A stretch of 41,149 bases of DNA. It comes from Avoscillospira sp045580485. Lineage in GTDB: Bacteria; Bacillota; Clostridia; Oscillospirales; Oscillospiraceae. Location: contig JAZNNW010000130.1 of the NCBI GenBank assembly GCA_045580485.1, forward strand, positions 1-41,149. The letters are read 5' to 3'. Under the pieces are notes generated by a model. It was not told the DNA's origin. It saw nothing but the letters and a program-made list of their open reading frames with translations, and made no database searches. Position numbers and translations under genes: made by a program. Below, piece after piece: positions 24,198 to 32,051 of this stretch (within the stretch, counting starts at the first letter, position 1; every line of letters begins with the position of its first letter).

Positions 24198-24871
24198 TAC
24201 ACTTCCAGTTCCAGACCGTCGCAGGCAGCAATGATGCCGTGCTTTGCCATGTTTTCGGCAAGGGTCTTGTGGTCCGTGTGGAGGGTTCTGGCCATGTGGC
24301 TGATGCAGACTTTTCCCATATAGGGATCAAGGGTCTGTTTCATTTCCAGAACCATATTCAGGTTGTTGTGTTCAAAGATGCGGTAGTCGCCGGGGCAGTC
24401 GCCGATGGTGGCATCAAAAACAGCCAGATCGGGCTTGCAGATCTTGATGGCCTGGAACTCCTCATAGAGCAGCCAGGCACTGTCCAGACCGTAGAACAGG
24501 GTCTTTTCGCCGTCGGTGATCATGAAGTGGACTGCATCGGTGCAGGTGCCGTGGTTGGCCTTGTAGGCGGTGACGGAATATTTGCCCAGCGTTGCCTGTT
24601 CACCGGGCTGCAGCTTCACGAATTTTGCGCCTCGGTTGCACAGGGCCTGCTTGGTCTTTTCACGGTAGTGGTCGTCATGGCTGTGGGTGTTGATGATGTA
24701 TTTTACATCGGTCTTGCCGTAGGTATCCAGCGCCTCCAGAACCTGAGGACCGGGATCGATGAGCAGCGTGTCGTCGATAATGGCAGAGGACAGACGGCGG
24801 AATTCCTTATAATCAGCCGGCCGCTCCAAAGGCCAGTCTGCAGCACCGGTACCTAAAAAGAAGATTTTCAT
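24197..24871 (-). CDS. MBL-fold metallo-hydrolase
   Basis: A 224-residue metallo-beta-lactamase-fold protein. The metal motif HSHDDH is at residues 63-68 (His63, His65, Asp67, His68). Further ligands probably lie in NHGTCTD (His), YGLDS (Asp) and SHMARTLH (His). The start MKIFFLGTGAADWPLE resembles PhnP- or tRNase Z-like phosphodiesterases of the fold. It is cytoplasmic. Its start overlaps the EutH-like transporter stop by 4 bases, so the two are translationally coupled and may process one substrate. The substrate is unknown; a phosphodiester or ester is possible. Confidence 0.85.
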   Translation of the reverse strand: MKIFFLGTGAADWPLERPADYKEFRRLSSAIIDDTLLIDPGPQVLEALDTYGKTDVKYIINTHSHDDHYREKTKQALCNRGAKFVKLQPGEQATLGKYSVTAYKANHGTCTDAVHFMITDGEKTLFYGLDSAWLLYEEFQAIKICKPDLAVFDATIGDCPGDYRIFEHNNLNMVLEMKQTLDPYMGKVCISHMARTLHTDHKTLAENMAKHGIIAACDGLELEV

Positions 24872-25956
24872 AGTGTTTCCTCCTTGTTTTTATAAACGCG
24901 TTTGTAAAGAACAATGGCTAATATCAAACCGGCAAAACCGGCAGTCAGCTTGCCCACCAGAACGGGGACGAGATAAGAAGGATCAAGGGCAAGGGTAAAG
25001 GCCAGATGGCTGCCCAGAGAAAAGGCGGCGGAAATGGCAAAGGCAGAGTTGAGAACGATGCCTTTGGTGTCCATGGAATTGAGCATCTCGAAAGTGGTGG
25101 CGTTGGAGACGATTGTGGACAAAAGACCCATAACGGAAGTTTCGGAAACAGCCAGCTTTTTGCCCACAGCCCGGAGGGGCTTGGAAAGCAGCTTGGAAAC
25201 CACGAACATAAAGGGGAACATGCCTGCCAGTACGACGGCTGTGTTCAGGCAGATGCGGGCGCCTTCTTCCAGCGTGCTCATGCCCTTGATCAGCTCGATA
25301 CCTGTCATAAAACGCAGGATACCCAAAGCCAGACCGACGGTTATGAAGATCTTGATCAGGAGGCCGAAAATATTGAAAATTTTAACGCTGAGATCGGGAA
25401 GCAGGAGCAGTCCTGCGGCGATCAGGGCAGAAAGCAGCATCAAAGGTAAGAGGTTTAGCAGCAGCGCACCCATGGGCAGGCGGCATACAAGACCGGAAAC
25501 AAAGCAGCCCAAAGGGATGGTGACGATGCCGCAGAGAAATCCGAACAGCATATGGCGGTATCGCTCCGGTTTTACAACTGCCATGGCATAGGGAATGTTG
25601 AAGGAAATGGTGGCGCCCATCATAGAGGAGACCACCAGCGCGTTAAACTTACCCATGGCGGCATCCTGATAGACTTCCAGAGAAAGGGAGGTGCCTCCCA
25701 TGTCGTTTGCAAAGAGAGAAGCCGGGATAATGGACGGGTCCAGCTTCAGCGTATGATAAACAAATCCAAATACCGGTTGCAGAAGGTCAGCCAGAACCGG
25801 AGCCAGAACGATCATGCCGAGCATAGAAAGGGATATGGAACCAAGGAGCATAAAACCTTTTTCAAACTCCTTGCCCAGACCGAATTGATTACCAAGAATC
25901 CGGTCTAAAGCACCCAACAGGGCGAAAACCAGAGCCAGCTTGGACATAAAACTCAT
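24868..25956 (-). CDS. EutH-family membrane transporter
   Basis: A 362-residue polytopic membrane protein with about ten hydrophobic segments. Family-typical stretches include ALLGALDRILGN, FEKGFMLLGSISLSMLGM, LAPVLADLL, NDMGGTSL, SSMMGATISFNIPYAM, GIVTIPLGCF, SNATTFEMLNSMDTKG and FAISAAFSLGSHLAF. These align in order with the ethanolamine permease EutH. AGGAGG lies 9 bases before ATG 25956. No other eut gene (ammonia lyase, shell proteins, EutV/W) is in the window, so the substrate may not be ethanolamine. The coupled partner is the MBL hydrolase, and the divergent gene is an opine-type dehydrogenase. Confidence 0.87.
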   Translation of the reverse strand: MSFMSKLALVFALLGALDRILGNQFGLGKEFEKGFMLLGSISLSMLGMIVLAPVLADLLQPVFGFVYHTLKLDPSIIPASLFANDMGGTSLSLEVYQDAAMGKFNALVVSSMMGATISFNIPYAMAVVKPERYRHMLFGFLCGIVTIPLGCFVSGLVCRLPMGALLLNLLPLMLLSALIAAGLLLLPDLSVKIFNIFGLLIKIFITVGLALGILRFMTGIELIKGMSTLEEGARICLNTAVVLAGMFPFMFVVSKLLSKPLRAVGKKLAVSETSVMGLLSTIVSNATTFEMLNSMDTKGIVLNSAFAISAAFSLGSHLAFTLALDPSYLVPVLVGKLTAGFAGLILAIVLYKRVYKNKEETL

Positions 25957-26085
25957 GTAGGTTGACCTCCTGTCAATTTGGCAAAAACTAATATTTGCAA
26001 TGTTTATGCTAATTTTTAAGCAGAAAACAAATAGTATTTATTTTAATATAATAGTGAGATTGATAAAAAGAAAGGATGAACGCAT

Positions 26086-27192
26086 ATGACTCCCAAGAAA
26101 ATTGCGGTGCTGGGCGGCGGTAACGGTGCACACACCATGGCTGCGGAATTCTCCCTGAAGGGACATACCGTAAACCTGTACGAAATGCCTCAGTTCAAAA
26201 ACAACATGAAAAAGGTTTTTGAAACAAAGACCATTAAGCTGCAGGGCAACATCAAGGAACTGCAGGGTCCTGTGGAACTGAACATGGTAACGGATGACAT
26301 TGCAAAAGCAGTGGAAGGCTGCCATTACATCTGCATCGTTGCACCTGCATTTGCTCACAGTGGCTATGCAAAGCTGCTGAAGGGTCATGTTCACAAGGAT
26401 CAGATCGTTGTGACCTATCCCGGCGCATTTTCCGCTCTGGTTCTGAAGAAAGAACTGGATGGCGACGATTGCCCCATCTTTGCCGATGCCAACAACCTGC
26501 CTTACGATGCCCGTCTGGTGGAAAAGGGTTCCGATACGGTCAATGTGTTCGGCAGAAATCCCATCAACATTGCCTTCCTCCCTGCTGAAAAGGGTCCGGA
26601 ACTGATCGATGAAATGCGTGAGGATCTCTTCCCCTTCGAGAAGATCTACACCGATGTTCTGGAGTGTGGTCTTGCAATCGTCAACCCCGACTGGCATGCA
26701 GGCCCCGTGCTGTTCAACATTTCCAACATCGAAAGCCCCCATATCAACTTCTTCCTGTATGAGCATGGCTGGACGCCCTCTGCCTGCCGCCTGAACATTG
26801 CTATGGACAAGGAACGCAAGGCCGTCGGTGAGCTTTTGGGCTACAATCTCCGCCCCATGGAGGATTTTGCAGGCCGTCCCGCCGACTATAAATGGACCTG
26901 GCAGGATCTCTATAAGGAAGGTCACGGCTCCATCGGTCTGACCCCCATCTGCGGCCCCAATGATCTGGGCAGCCGTTACCTCACCGAGGACATTCCCTAC
27001 GGCCTGGTGCCCTGGGCAGCCATTGCAGAGATGCTCGGCGTTCCTATGCCCCTCACCAACGGCTTCATTGATATTATCAATGTCGTTCATGAGAAGGATT
27101 GGCGCAAGGAAGGCCGCAGCCTGGAACAGCTGGGTATCGCAGGCATGAACAAGGATACCCTGCTTGCCTATGTTCGCACCGGCAAGAAATAA
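26086..27192 (+). CDS. NAD/NADP octopine/nopaline dehydrogenase-family protein
   Basis: A 368-residue protein. The N-terminal Rossmann fold (AVLGGGNGAHTMAAEF, residues 7-22, then VNLYE) and a C-terminal helical domain with NPDWHAGPVLFN carry the family Asn/His pattern. Opine dehydrogenases reductively couple an amino acid and a keto acid, or run the reverse; related enzymes act on other imines or 2-hydroxy acids. It is a single-gene unit: TATAAT at 26047-26052 and AAAGGA before the ATG, and a terminator at 27198. It is divergent from the EutH-like/MBL operon. Codon choice (AAG, CTG, C-ending) suggests good expression. The exact substrate is unknown. Confidence 0.87.
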   Translation: MTPKKIAVLGGGNGAHTMAAEFSLKGHTVNLYEMPQFKNNMKKVFETKTIKLQGNIKELQGPVELNMVTDDIAKAVEGCHYICIVAPAFAHSGYAKLLKGHVHKDQIVVTYPGAFSALVLKKELDGDDCPIFADANNLPYDARLVEKGSDTVNVFGRNPINIAFLPAEKGPELIDEMREDLFPFEKIYTDVLECGLAIVNPDWHAGPVLFNISNIESPHINFFLYEHGWTPSACRLNIAMDKERKAVGELLGYNLRPMEDFAGRPADYKWTWQDLYKEGHGSIGLTPICGPNDLGSRYLTEDIPYGLVPWAAIAEMLGVPMPLTNGFIDIINVVHEKDWRKEGRSLEQLGIAGMNKDTLLAYVRTGKK

Positions 27193-27197
27193 AATGA

Positions 27198-27234
27198 ACA
27201 AAAACGACTTGGTTTTCAATCAAGTCGTTTTTGT
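27198..27234. terminator. bidirectional terminator
   Basis: ACAAAAACGACTTG and CAAGTCGTTTTTGT form a 14-base stem around a 9-base loop, between the opine-type dehydrogenase (stop 27192) and the convergent AraC gene (stop 27252). Confidence 0.88.
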
Positions 27235-27251
27235 TTGTGCGTGAAAGCACC

Positions 27252-28088
27252 TTACGAATTGATTTTTGAAAGGCTCTTGCGAGGCGGTTCGTTCATGATG
27301 TTGGAGTATGCACGGTAGAAGCAAGAGTAGTTGCTGAAACCTGCCCGGGCGCAAGCCTCCGAAAGGGAGAGACCCTTAGAATACAGTTCCCGCACCAACA
27401 CGATTCGTTTGTAGGAGATATATTTATTGATGGTAAAACCGGTATGTTTTTTAAAGATTTTACACAGGTGCTCTTTTGTCAAAAAGAACTTACCTGCAAT
27501 CACATCCAGGGATAGATTGTCCGTCAAATGGTCGTTGATATATTCGACGATCTGCTTGATGTTTTTTTGCTGATAAATGGATTTATGAGGGGCTGAAACC
27601 TGCTTGTTCAGATGATACAGCAGCTCGATGATCACGCTTTTCACCACAGGCAGGCAAACAGGTTCTTCGCCAATGTAGGTGTCCAGCCGTTTGAAAATAT
27701 CGTAAATGGCACTGCCTGCCAGCCTGTCGGCGGAGATGACATTGTCTGTTCCACGGACGCGGTGGAATACCATATCGGCAAAATCCGTGCAGTTGTTTTT
27801 GATGAAAAAATCCAGATCGATCATCAGCAGGATGAAGTTACATTCACAGCCGTCCTTGATGATGCTGTGATGAAGTTCGTTGTTGCTGACCAGCACAATA
27901 TCATTGGGGCGGATCGGCAGACGGTTGCCCTCAATCACATAATCCAGTTCGCCGTCCAAAAGCATAAAAACCGAAAACAAATTCTTATCGATGTGAGATG
28001 CAGAATATTGATTGCCCCGGTTGGTACTGTGGATATAGGAGAAACCATATTCCTTGCTGGCACACGCTCTGCTTACAAAATCCCTCAT
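27252..28088 (-). CDS. AraC-family transcriptional regulator
   Basis: A 278-residue regulator. The N-terminal cupin-like domain has SHIDKNLFSVFMLLDGELDY and IRPNDIVLVSNNELHH; the C-terminal AraC domain starts near residue 180, with SLDVIAGKFFLTKEHLCKIF and SLSEACARAGFSNYSCFYRA. I start at ATG 28088 because GAGGA is 8 bases upstream and this avoids overlap with the PHP gene; an in-frame ATG at 28121 has no good site and lies within that gene. It follows the PHP gene by 11 bases and shares its transcript. The target may be its own operon or the opposed dehydrogenase gene; the effector is unknown. Confidence 0.88.
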   Translation of the reverse strand: MRDFVSRACASKEYGFSYIHSTNRGNQYSASHIDKNLFSVFMLLDGELDYVIEGNRLPIRPNDIVLVSNNELHHSIIKDGCECNFILLMIDLDFFIKNNCTDFADMVFHRVRGTDNVISADRLAGSAIYDIFKRLDTYIGEEPVCLPVVKSVIIELLYHLNKQVSAPHKSIYQQKNIKQIVEYINDHLTDNLSLDVIAGKFFLTKEHLCKIFKKHTGFTINKYISYKRIVLVRELYSKGLSLSEACARAGFSNYSCFYRAYSNIMNEPPRKSLSKINS

Positions 28089-28099
28089 AAATTGGTTCC

Positions 28100-28909
28100 T
28101 CAAAGGGCTTGCGCTGTCCATCCGGTGGGCTTCAAAACATAATGCTCCTTGAAACCGCAGGCTTTCAGCAGCTCCTTGGCCTCTTCCCGCCAGCAGTCCA
28201 GATGATTCCGGTCATGGCAGTCGGAGGTGATGACGGCACCAAAGCCCAGCCGCTTCAGCTCTTTGATGATGAAAGGATCGGGATAGGGGGTGGTGCGGTA
28301 GCCTCTGGAGATGGCACCGGTGTTGACCTCAAAGAAGGGAATCTTCCCGGCGATGGCTTCTGCGGCTTCCATAGCCCAACTGCGATATTCCTTGGAATCC
28401 ATATCGAAAAATTGGATATTTTCGCAGTGTTTGGCGATGATGTCAAAGTGTCCGAGAATGTCGAATCTTCCGAAGGAGGGCAGCTCTGCCAGCTGTTTAT
28501 AATACTGTTTGGCATAGGCCATACCGTCACCGCCGAAGTGGGTGTGGATGATGTTGGAAACAACTTCCTGCGATTGGTCAAAGCCCACAAGACCGACTTC
28601 GGTGTCAATGTAGTGGATCGAACCGATCACATAGTCGTAGCCTTCCTGCAAAACGCCTGTGAACACATCAAATTCCAGACCGCAGAAAATATCGATCCGG
28701 TCTTTGTATGCTTCTTTTAGTGCACGAATGGCAGGTAAATACACTGCAGCGTTTTCTGCAGACATGGAAAAAGGAGAAGTGGTTGTACTGTGGGCAGAAA
28801 AGCCGATGGAATGAAAGCCCTTTTCCAGAGCGGTGAGGATCATTTCCTCCGGGGTATCCTTGCCGTCGCAGAAGGTGGAGTGGGTATGTAAATTCTGTTT
28901 GTATTCCAT
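28100..28909 (-). CDS. PHP-domain phosphatase (histidinol-phosphatase HisK/HisJ type)
   Basis: A 269-residue PHP-fold metal-dependent phosphoesterase. Metal motifs are HTHSTFCDG (residues 8-16), FSAHST, GLEFD, GSIHY, LGHFDI and the C-terminal SDCHDRNHL. The length and order fit the histidinol-phosphate phosphatase HisK type. No other his gene is nearby, and its partner is an AraC regulator, so the physiological substrate may be another small phosphate ester. The ATG at 28909 is preceded by GGTGAT. It is transcribed from a promoter divergent from nagB. Confidence 0.87.
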   Translation of the reverse strand: MEYKQNLHTHSTFCDGKDTPEEMILTALEKGFHSIGFSAHSTTTSPFSMSAENAAVYLPAIRALKEAYKDRIDIFCGLEFDVFTGVLQEGYDYVIGSIHYIDTEVGLVGFDQSQEVVSNIIHTHFGGDGMAYAKQYYKQLAELPSFGRFDILGHFDIIAKHCENIQFFDMDSKEYRSWAMEAAEAIAGKIPFFEVNTGAISRGYRTTPYPDPFIIKELKRLGFGAVITSDCHDRNHLDCWREEAKELLKACGFKEHYVLKPTGWTAQAL

Positions 28910-28926
28910 AATTTATCACCAGGACT

Positions 28927-28955
28927 GTTATATCACACGGCAGGGAGAAAGGCAA
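28927..28955 (-). promoter_or_regulatory. promoter of the PHP-araC unit
   Basis: On the minus strand TTGCCT (28955-28950), 17 bases, TATAAC (28932-28927), close upstream of the PHP start. It is divergent from the nagB promoter about 15 bases away. Confidence 0.6.
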
Positions 28956-28967
28956 AGAAAAAAATAC

Positions 28968-28997
28968 TTTACAACGGCAAAATAATGCGTGTATAAT
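28968..28997 (+). promoter_or_regulatory. promoter of nagB
   Basis: TTTACA (28968-28973), 18 bases, perfect TATAAT (28992-28997). About 45 bases of leader precede the ATG at 29051, with AAGGAGAGTGA as ribosome site. No riboswitch-like structure is seen in it. Confidence 0.72.
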
Positions 28998-29050
28998 AGA
29001 GCGTAAACTTTTTCGGTTTGCAGATAATCCTATAAGGAGAGTGACAGAAC

Positions 29051-29836
29051 ATGAAACTGATCATCAAAAACGACTACGAGGCTATGTGTGCGTGGGCTGC
29101 TCAGCACATCGCAGACGCCATCAACAACCACCAGGGAGACGGTCCCTTTGTTCTGGGACTGCCTACCGGTTCTTCCCCTCTGGGTGTGTACAGACGCCTG
29201 ATCGAAATGAACAAGGCCGGCACTGTGACATTTAAGAATGTCGTGACCTTCAATATGGACGAATATGTGGGTCTGCCCAGAGAACATGACCAGAGCTACT
29301 GGTACTTTATGCACGATAATTTCTTTGACCATATTGACATCCCTGCTGAGAATATCAACATTCTCAACGGCATGGCTGAGGATCTGGAAGCCGAGTGCAA
29401 GCGTTACGAGGATAAGATCGCTTCCTACGGCGGCATCGACCTGTTCCTGGGCGGCAGCGGCGTGGATGGACATATTGCATTCAATGAGCCCTTCACTTCT
29501 CTGACTTCCCGTACCGGCGTCCGTGCCCTAACGGAAGACACCCTCATTGTCAACTCCCGTTTCTTCGACAATGACCCCACCAAGGTGCCCAAGACTGCCC
29601 TGTCTGTCGGTGTCGGCACGGTCTGCGATTCCAAGCAGGTGCTGCTGCTCATCAGCGGTCACAACAAGGCTCGCGCCCTGAAGCATTGCGTGGAAGGCGG
29701 CGTGGACCATGCTTGGACCATCAGCGCTCTGCAGCTCCATCCCGATGGCATCGTGGCTTGCGACGAGGCTGCCTGCGGCGAACTGAAGGTGGATACCTAC
29801 AAGTACTTCAAGGAAGTCTACAAGAACGAAAAGTAA
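29051..29836 (+). CDS. nagB: glucosamine-6-phosphate deaminase
   Basis: A 261-residue NagB. Motifs are GLPTGSSPLGVYRRLIE, FNMDEYVGL (catalytic Asp) and GGSGVDGHIAFNEP (catalytic His/Glu region), with SVGVGTV further on. It converts glucosamine-6-phosphate to fructose-6-phosphate and ammonia. Family members usually read G-I/V-G-x-DGHI; here GGSGVDGHI is a minor variant. It is monocistronic, with no nagA or PTS gene nearby, its own promoter and a strong terminator. Confidence 0.95.
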   Translation: MKLIIKNDYEAMCAWAAQHIADAINNHQGDGPFVLGLPTGSSPLGVYRRLIEMNKAGTVTFKNVVTFNMDEYVGLPREHDQSYWYFMHDNFFDHIDIPAENINILNGMAEDLEAECKRYEDKIASYGGIDLFLGGSGVDGHIAFNEPFTSLTSRTGVRALTEDTLIVNSRFFDNDPTKVPKTALSVGVGTVCDSKQVLLLISGHNKARALKHCVEGGVDHAWTISALQLHPDGIVACDEAACGELKVDTYKYFKEVYKNEK

Positions 29837-29848
29837 ATTCTGAGAATC

Positions 29849-29883
29849 AAAAAGGACAAGTTTCAGAGAAACTTGTCCTTTTT
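29849..29883. terminator. bidirectional terminator after nagB
   Basis: AAAAAGGACAAGTTTC and GAAACTTGTCCTTTTT, a 16-base stem with loop AGA, between nagB and the convergent cyclodeaminase-family gene. Confidence 0.9.
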
Positions 29884-29908
29884 CTATGATCTTTTCAGAG
29901 AAAATGTA

Positions 29909-30913
29909 TTACAGGCTCAGGATGGTGCCGATGCCCTTTTCCTCTGCCACCTGCAGCAGTCTGCTGCCAAGAGAGATGTCCTGCAGAGCAATGCCGTAGT
30001 TGGTAACGAAGATGATCTCATCATCGCTTTCTCTGCCGGGCTTGTTGCCCAGAACCACTTCGCCCAGCTGGGCATGGAGCTTGAACTTCTCATAACCGTG
30101 CTTGCCATAGTAGCCGCTGACAGGATCGAACATGGAGTTGAGATACTGTGCCCAGTCATCCACAATGAACTTGCTGGTGTTGATGGCGTCATACTCCCAA
30201 CCCTTGGAGTGAACGGTCAAAATCAGTGCACCGGGCTTGACCCATTTTTTGTAATAGACAGGCTCGGAGTACTCGCCCGTGGGGGCGGCGCCTACGAAAA
30301 TATCGCAGCCGGTCACGGCTTCTTCGAAGCTGTTGACCACATGGGCATTGACATTCAGCTTTGCGGACAGTCTGTCGCACAGAGCCTGTGCAGCTTCGGG
30401 GAAGCGGTCGTAGACCTTAATTTCCTCAATGCCGGGCATCTGGTGCATGATCATCCACATGTTGTTTTCACCCTGCTCACCTGCACCGGCCAAACCGAGC
30501 ACCTTGGAATCCTTGCGAGCCAGGTATTTGACGGACACACCGGAAGCGGTTGCGGTACGAACGGCAGTGATGCCGCCGGCTTCCATCATGGCAATGGGAT
30601 AACCGGTTTCTTCATCGTTGAGAACCATCAGAGCGGCCAGCGCCTTGATGCCGTGCTTGGGCTTGTTGTGGCTGAACACACTGACCCACTTCATACCGAC
30701 GAGGCCGGATTCCTTCAGATAACCGGGCATGGCATGGAGGAATGCACCGGGGCAGACATTGGGATGAACGCCGGGCTTGGGGGGCATTTCATACATACCC
30801 TTGCCGTGCTCTTTATAAGTAGCTTCGGCACATTCCATAGCCTGATCCCAGTCACGGAGGTTGCACTGCTCCAAATCGGCCAGACTCAGATAGCGAAATT
30901 TTCCATATTCCAT
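29909..30913 (-). CDS. ornithine cyclodeaminase/mu-crystallin-family protein
   Basis: A 334-residue NAD(P)-binding protein of the ornithine cyclodeaminase/mu-crystallin family. GMKWVSVFSHN supplies the conserved Lys region, TAVRTATASG the conserved Arg, and GLAGAGEQGENN the nucleotide-binding loop (family consensus GxGxQ). Members act as ornithine or lysine cyclodeaminases, alanine dehydrogenases, ketimine reductases or opine-type synthases. It is monocistronic with a clear promoter. It is the second imine-type NAD(P) enzyme in this stretch, after the opine-type dehydrogenase, but the two are not in one operon. Some gut homologs are labelled tyramine oxidase subunit B in databases (from memory), so the substrate remains open. 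Confidence 0.85.
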   Translation of the reverse strand: MEYGKFRYLSLADLEQCNLRDWDQAMECAEATYKEHGKGMYEMPPKPGVHPNVCPGAFLHAMPGYLKESGLVGMKWVSVFSHNKPKHGIKALAALMVLNDEETGYPIAMMEAGGITAVRTATASGVSVKYLARKDSKVLGLAGAGEQGENNMWMIMHQMPGIEEIKVYDRFPEAAQALCDRLSAKLNVNAHVVNSFEEAVTGCDIFVGAAPTGEYSEPVYYKKWVKPGALILTVHSKGWEYDAINTSKFIVDDWAQYLNSMFDPVSGYYGKHGYEKFKLHAQLGEVVLGNKPGRESDDEIIFVTNYGIALQDISLGSRLLQVAEEKGIGTILSL

Positions 30914-30947
30914 AGTTCATTTCTCCTTCGTTGATTTCATAAGATAA

Positions 30948-30975
30948 ATTATAGCAGAAACAGGAAAAAAGTAAA
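30948..30975 (-). promoter_or_regulatory. promoter of the cyclodeaminase-family gene
   Basis: On the minus strand TTTACT (30975-30970), 16 bases, perfect TATAAT (30953-30948), 35 bases before the start codon, with GAAGGAG as ribosome site. Confidence 0.7.
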
Positions 30976-30997
30976 GAAAAATTGGGAAACTAATGCA

Positions 30998-31036
30998 AAT
31001 AAGAAATGACGGGTTTGAAACCCATCATTTCTTATT
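30998..31036 (-). terminator. terminator hairpin overlapping the end of the YgjV-like gene
   Basis: AATAAGAAATGA pairs with TCATTTCTTATT, enclosing GGGTTT/AAACCC with one mismatch. The stem contains the last codons and stop (31025-31027) of the YgjV-like gene. Confidence 0.65.
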
Positions 31037-31549
31037 TGCTTTTCGATCGTAAAGGATCATACCCAGGACGGTACAGCATACCTGGAACAAGTGGGGGATC
31101 AGGGTGCTGATGCTGTGGGAAACTAGATCAAAGGTGACCCAGAGAATCAGATTGCCAAGAGTCCAGAAGCGGTATTTGGCACCGTTGGACTGGCCGATGC
31201 CCATGACGAAGCACAAGGTGGCTGCAATGGCAATGGCAGTCAGCAGAATGTCCGTGCCGAAGATCACATTGACTGCTACAAACAGCGCTCCATAGAGAAC
31301 AGGCAGCCATTTGGGGAAGGGGCGGTTCTTTGCGGTGAACCAGAAATTGACAATGGCCAGAATACCGCCCAGATAACAGGAGGCAGCGCCGTTGATGCCG
31401 CTGTCATTCAGCAGATAGCTGGTGGCGAAGCTGAAGTTGGCAGCAAAGACCAAAAGCAAAATCAGCTTCATGCGGCTGCCTTTGACCAGAGAGGCGGTGG
31501 TGTTCAGAATCTGACCGAGAATGCTGAGCACAAATGCGAGAATCTCCAT
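31025..31549 (-). CDS. YgjV-family inner-membrane protein
   Basis: A 174-residue membrane protein with about six hydrophobic segments and a short basic tail (YDRKANKK). The start MEILAFVLSILGQ, the middle YLGGILAIVNFWF and the FWTLGNLILWVTFDL segment match the YgjV family of uncharacterised bacterial inner-membrane proteins. AAGGAGG precedes the ATG. It is monocistronic. Function is unknown; a transport role is sometimes guessed but nothing here supports a substrate. Confidence 0.78.
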   Translation of the reverse strand: MEILAFVLSILGQILNTTASLVKGSRMKLILLLVFAANFSFATSYLLNDSGINGAASCYLGGILAIVNFWFTAKNRPFPKWLPVLYGALFVAVNVIFGTDILLTAIAIAATLCFVMGIGQSNGAKYRFWTLGNLILWVTFDLVSHSISTLIPHLFQVCCTVLGMILYDRKANKK

Positions 31550-31591
31550 GGAGTTTCCTCCTTGTATAAAAACTTAAAAAACTACATGGAT

Positions 31592-31620
31592 AGTGTAACC
31601 GATAAAGATGGTATTTGCAA
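31592..31620 (-). promoter_or_regulatory. putative promoter of the YgjV-like gene
   Basis: On the minus strand TTGCAA (31620-31615), 17 bases, TACACT (31597-31592); both boxes are 4/6 matches. Confidence 0.45.
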
Positions 31621-31651
31621 GGGGGACTGGAGGATTTATTCGGTCCGGCAG

Positions 31652-31743
31652 GGAAGGTGGATTTGCTTTTCTGCGGAAAAGCCACGCCGGTTGCGACATG
31701 CCACCGGCATGTCGCTAAGAGCCGGCTTTCAAATCCACCTTCC
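31652..31743. repeat. palindromic element with tRNA-Tyr-derived arms
   Basis: A 92-base inverted-repeat element. The outer arms GGAAGGTGGATTTG (31652-31665) and CAAATCCACCTTCC (31730-31743) are perfect complements, and an inner hairpin GCGACATGCC/GGCATGTCGC (31693-31702, 31706-31715) closes it. Both arms copy the T-arm and acceptor 3' part of the neighbouring tRNA-Tyr: 15-16 bases match 31801-31816. No gene fits here. It could be a small mobile palindromic repeat that targets tRNA ends or an att-like remnant. Confidence 0.72.
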
Positions 31744-31757
31744 AAATGCCCATACAC

Positions 31758-31795
31758 AGAAAAAAGACATCATCGGAAGATGATGTCTTTTTTCT
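31758..31795 (-). terminator. terminator of the tRNA-Thr/tRNA-Tyr transcript
   Basis: AGAAAAAAGACATCATC and GATGATGTCTTTTTTCT form a 17-base stem with loop GGAA. It starts at the CCA end of tRNA-Tyr. Confidence 0.85.
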
Positions 31796-31879
31796 GGTGG
31801 GGGAAGGTGGATTTGAACCACCGAAAGCAATGCTAACAGATTTACAGTCTGCCCCCTTTGGCCACTCGGGAATTCCCCC
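31795..31879 (-). tRNA. tRNA-Tyr (GTA)
   Basis: On the minus strand an 85-base tRNA: acceptor GGGGGAA pairs with TTCCCCC, discriminator A, encoded CCA. The anticodon loop ACTGTAAATC gives GTA, and the T-arm is GGTGGTTCAAATCCACC. A long variable arm is present, as expected for bacterial tRNA-Tyr. It is second in a two-tRNA transcript. Confidence 0.96.
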
Positions 31880-31901
31880 ATATTCACTTTGCTTGATAAG
31901 G

Positions 31902-31977
31902 TGGAGCTGGTAGACGGACTCGAACCCCCGACCTGCTGATTACAAATCAGCTGCTCTACCAACTGAGCTATACCAGC
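31902..31977 (-). tRNA. tRNA-Thr (TGT)
   Basis: On the minus strand a 76-base tRNA: acceptor GCTGGTA pairs with TACCAGC, discriminator T, encoded CCA. The D-arm is TAGCTCAGTTGGTAGAGCA, the anticodon loop TTTGTAA (TGT) and the T-loop GGTTCGAGTCC. It lies 22 bases before tRNA-Tyr. Confidence 0.96.
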
Positions 31978-31996
31978 AGCTCAACAAGCAAGGACG

Positions 31997-32025
31997 ATTA
32001 TAGCCGAAAGGAGATGGTTTGTCAA
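31997..32025 (-). promoter_or_regulatory. consensus promoter of the tRNA pair
   Basis: On the minus strand perfect TTGACA (32025-32020), 17 bases, perfect TATAAT (32002-31997), about 20 bases before tRNA-Thr. This is the strongest promoter in the window, as expected for stable RNA genes. Confidence 0.92.
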
Positions 32026-32051
32026 GAGCTTTTTTGAAAAAAGTCGCTGGA

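Noticed and set aside
24868..25956. Ethanolamine utilisation operon
   Set aside because: Only the EutH-like transporter is present; there is no ammonia lyase, reactivase, shell protein or EutV/W regulator in the window.
31562..31836. Small plus-strand frames across the palindrome and tRNA-Tyr
   Set aside because: They run through a tRNA gene and an inverted repeat and show no ribosome site or conserved motif.
31652..31879. Prophage or integrative element at tRNA-Tyr
   Set aside because: No integrase, phage or conjugation gene lies nearby and the tRNA-derived arms are only about 90 bases apart, so a large integrated element is not supported; only the small palindrome is reported.
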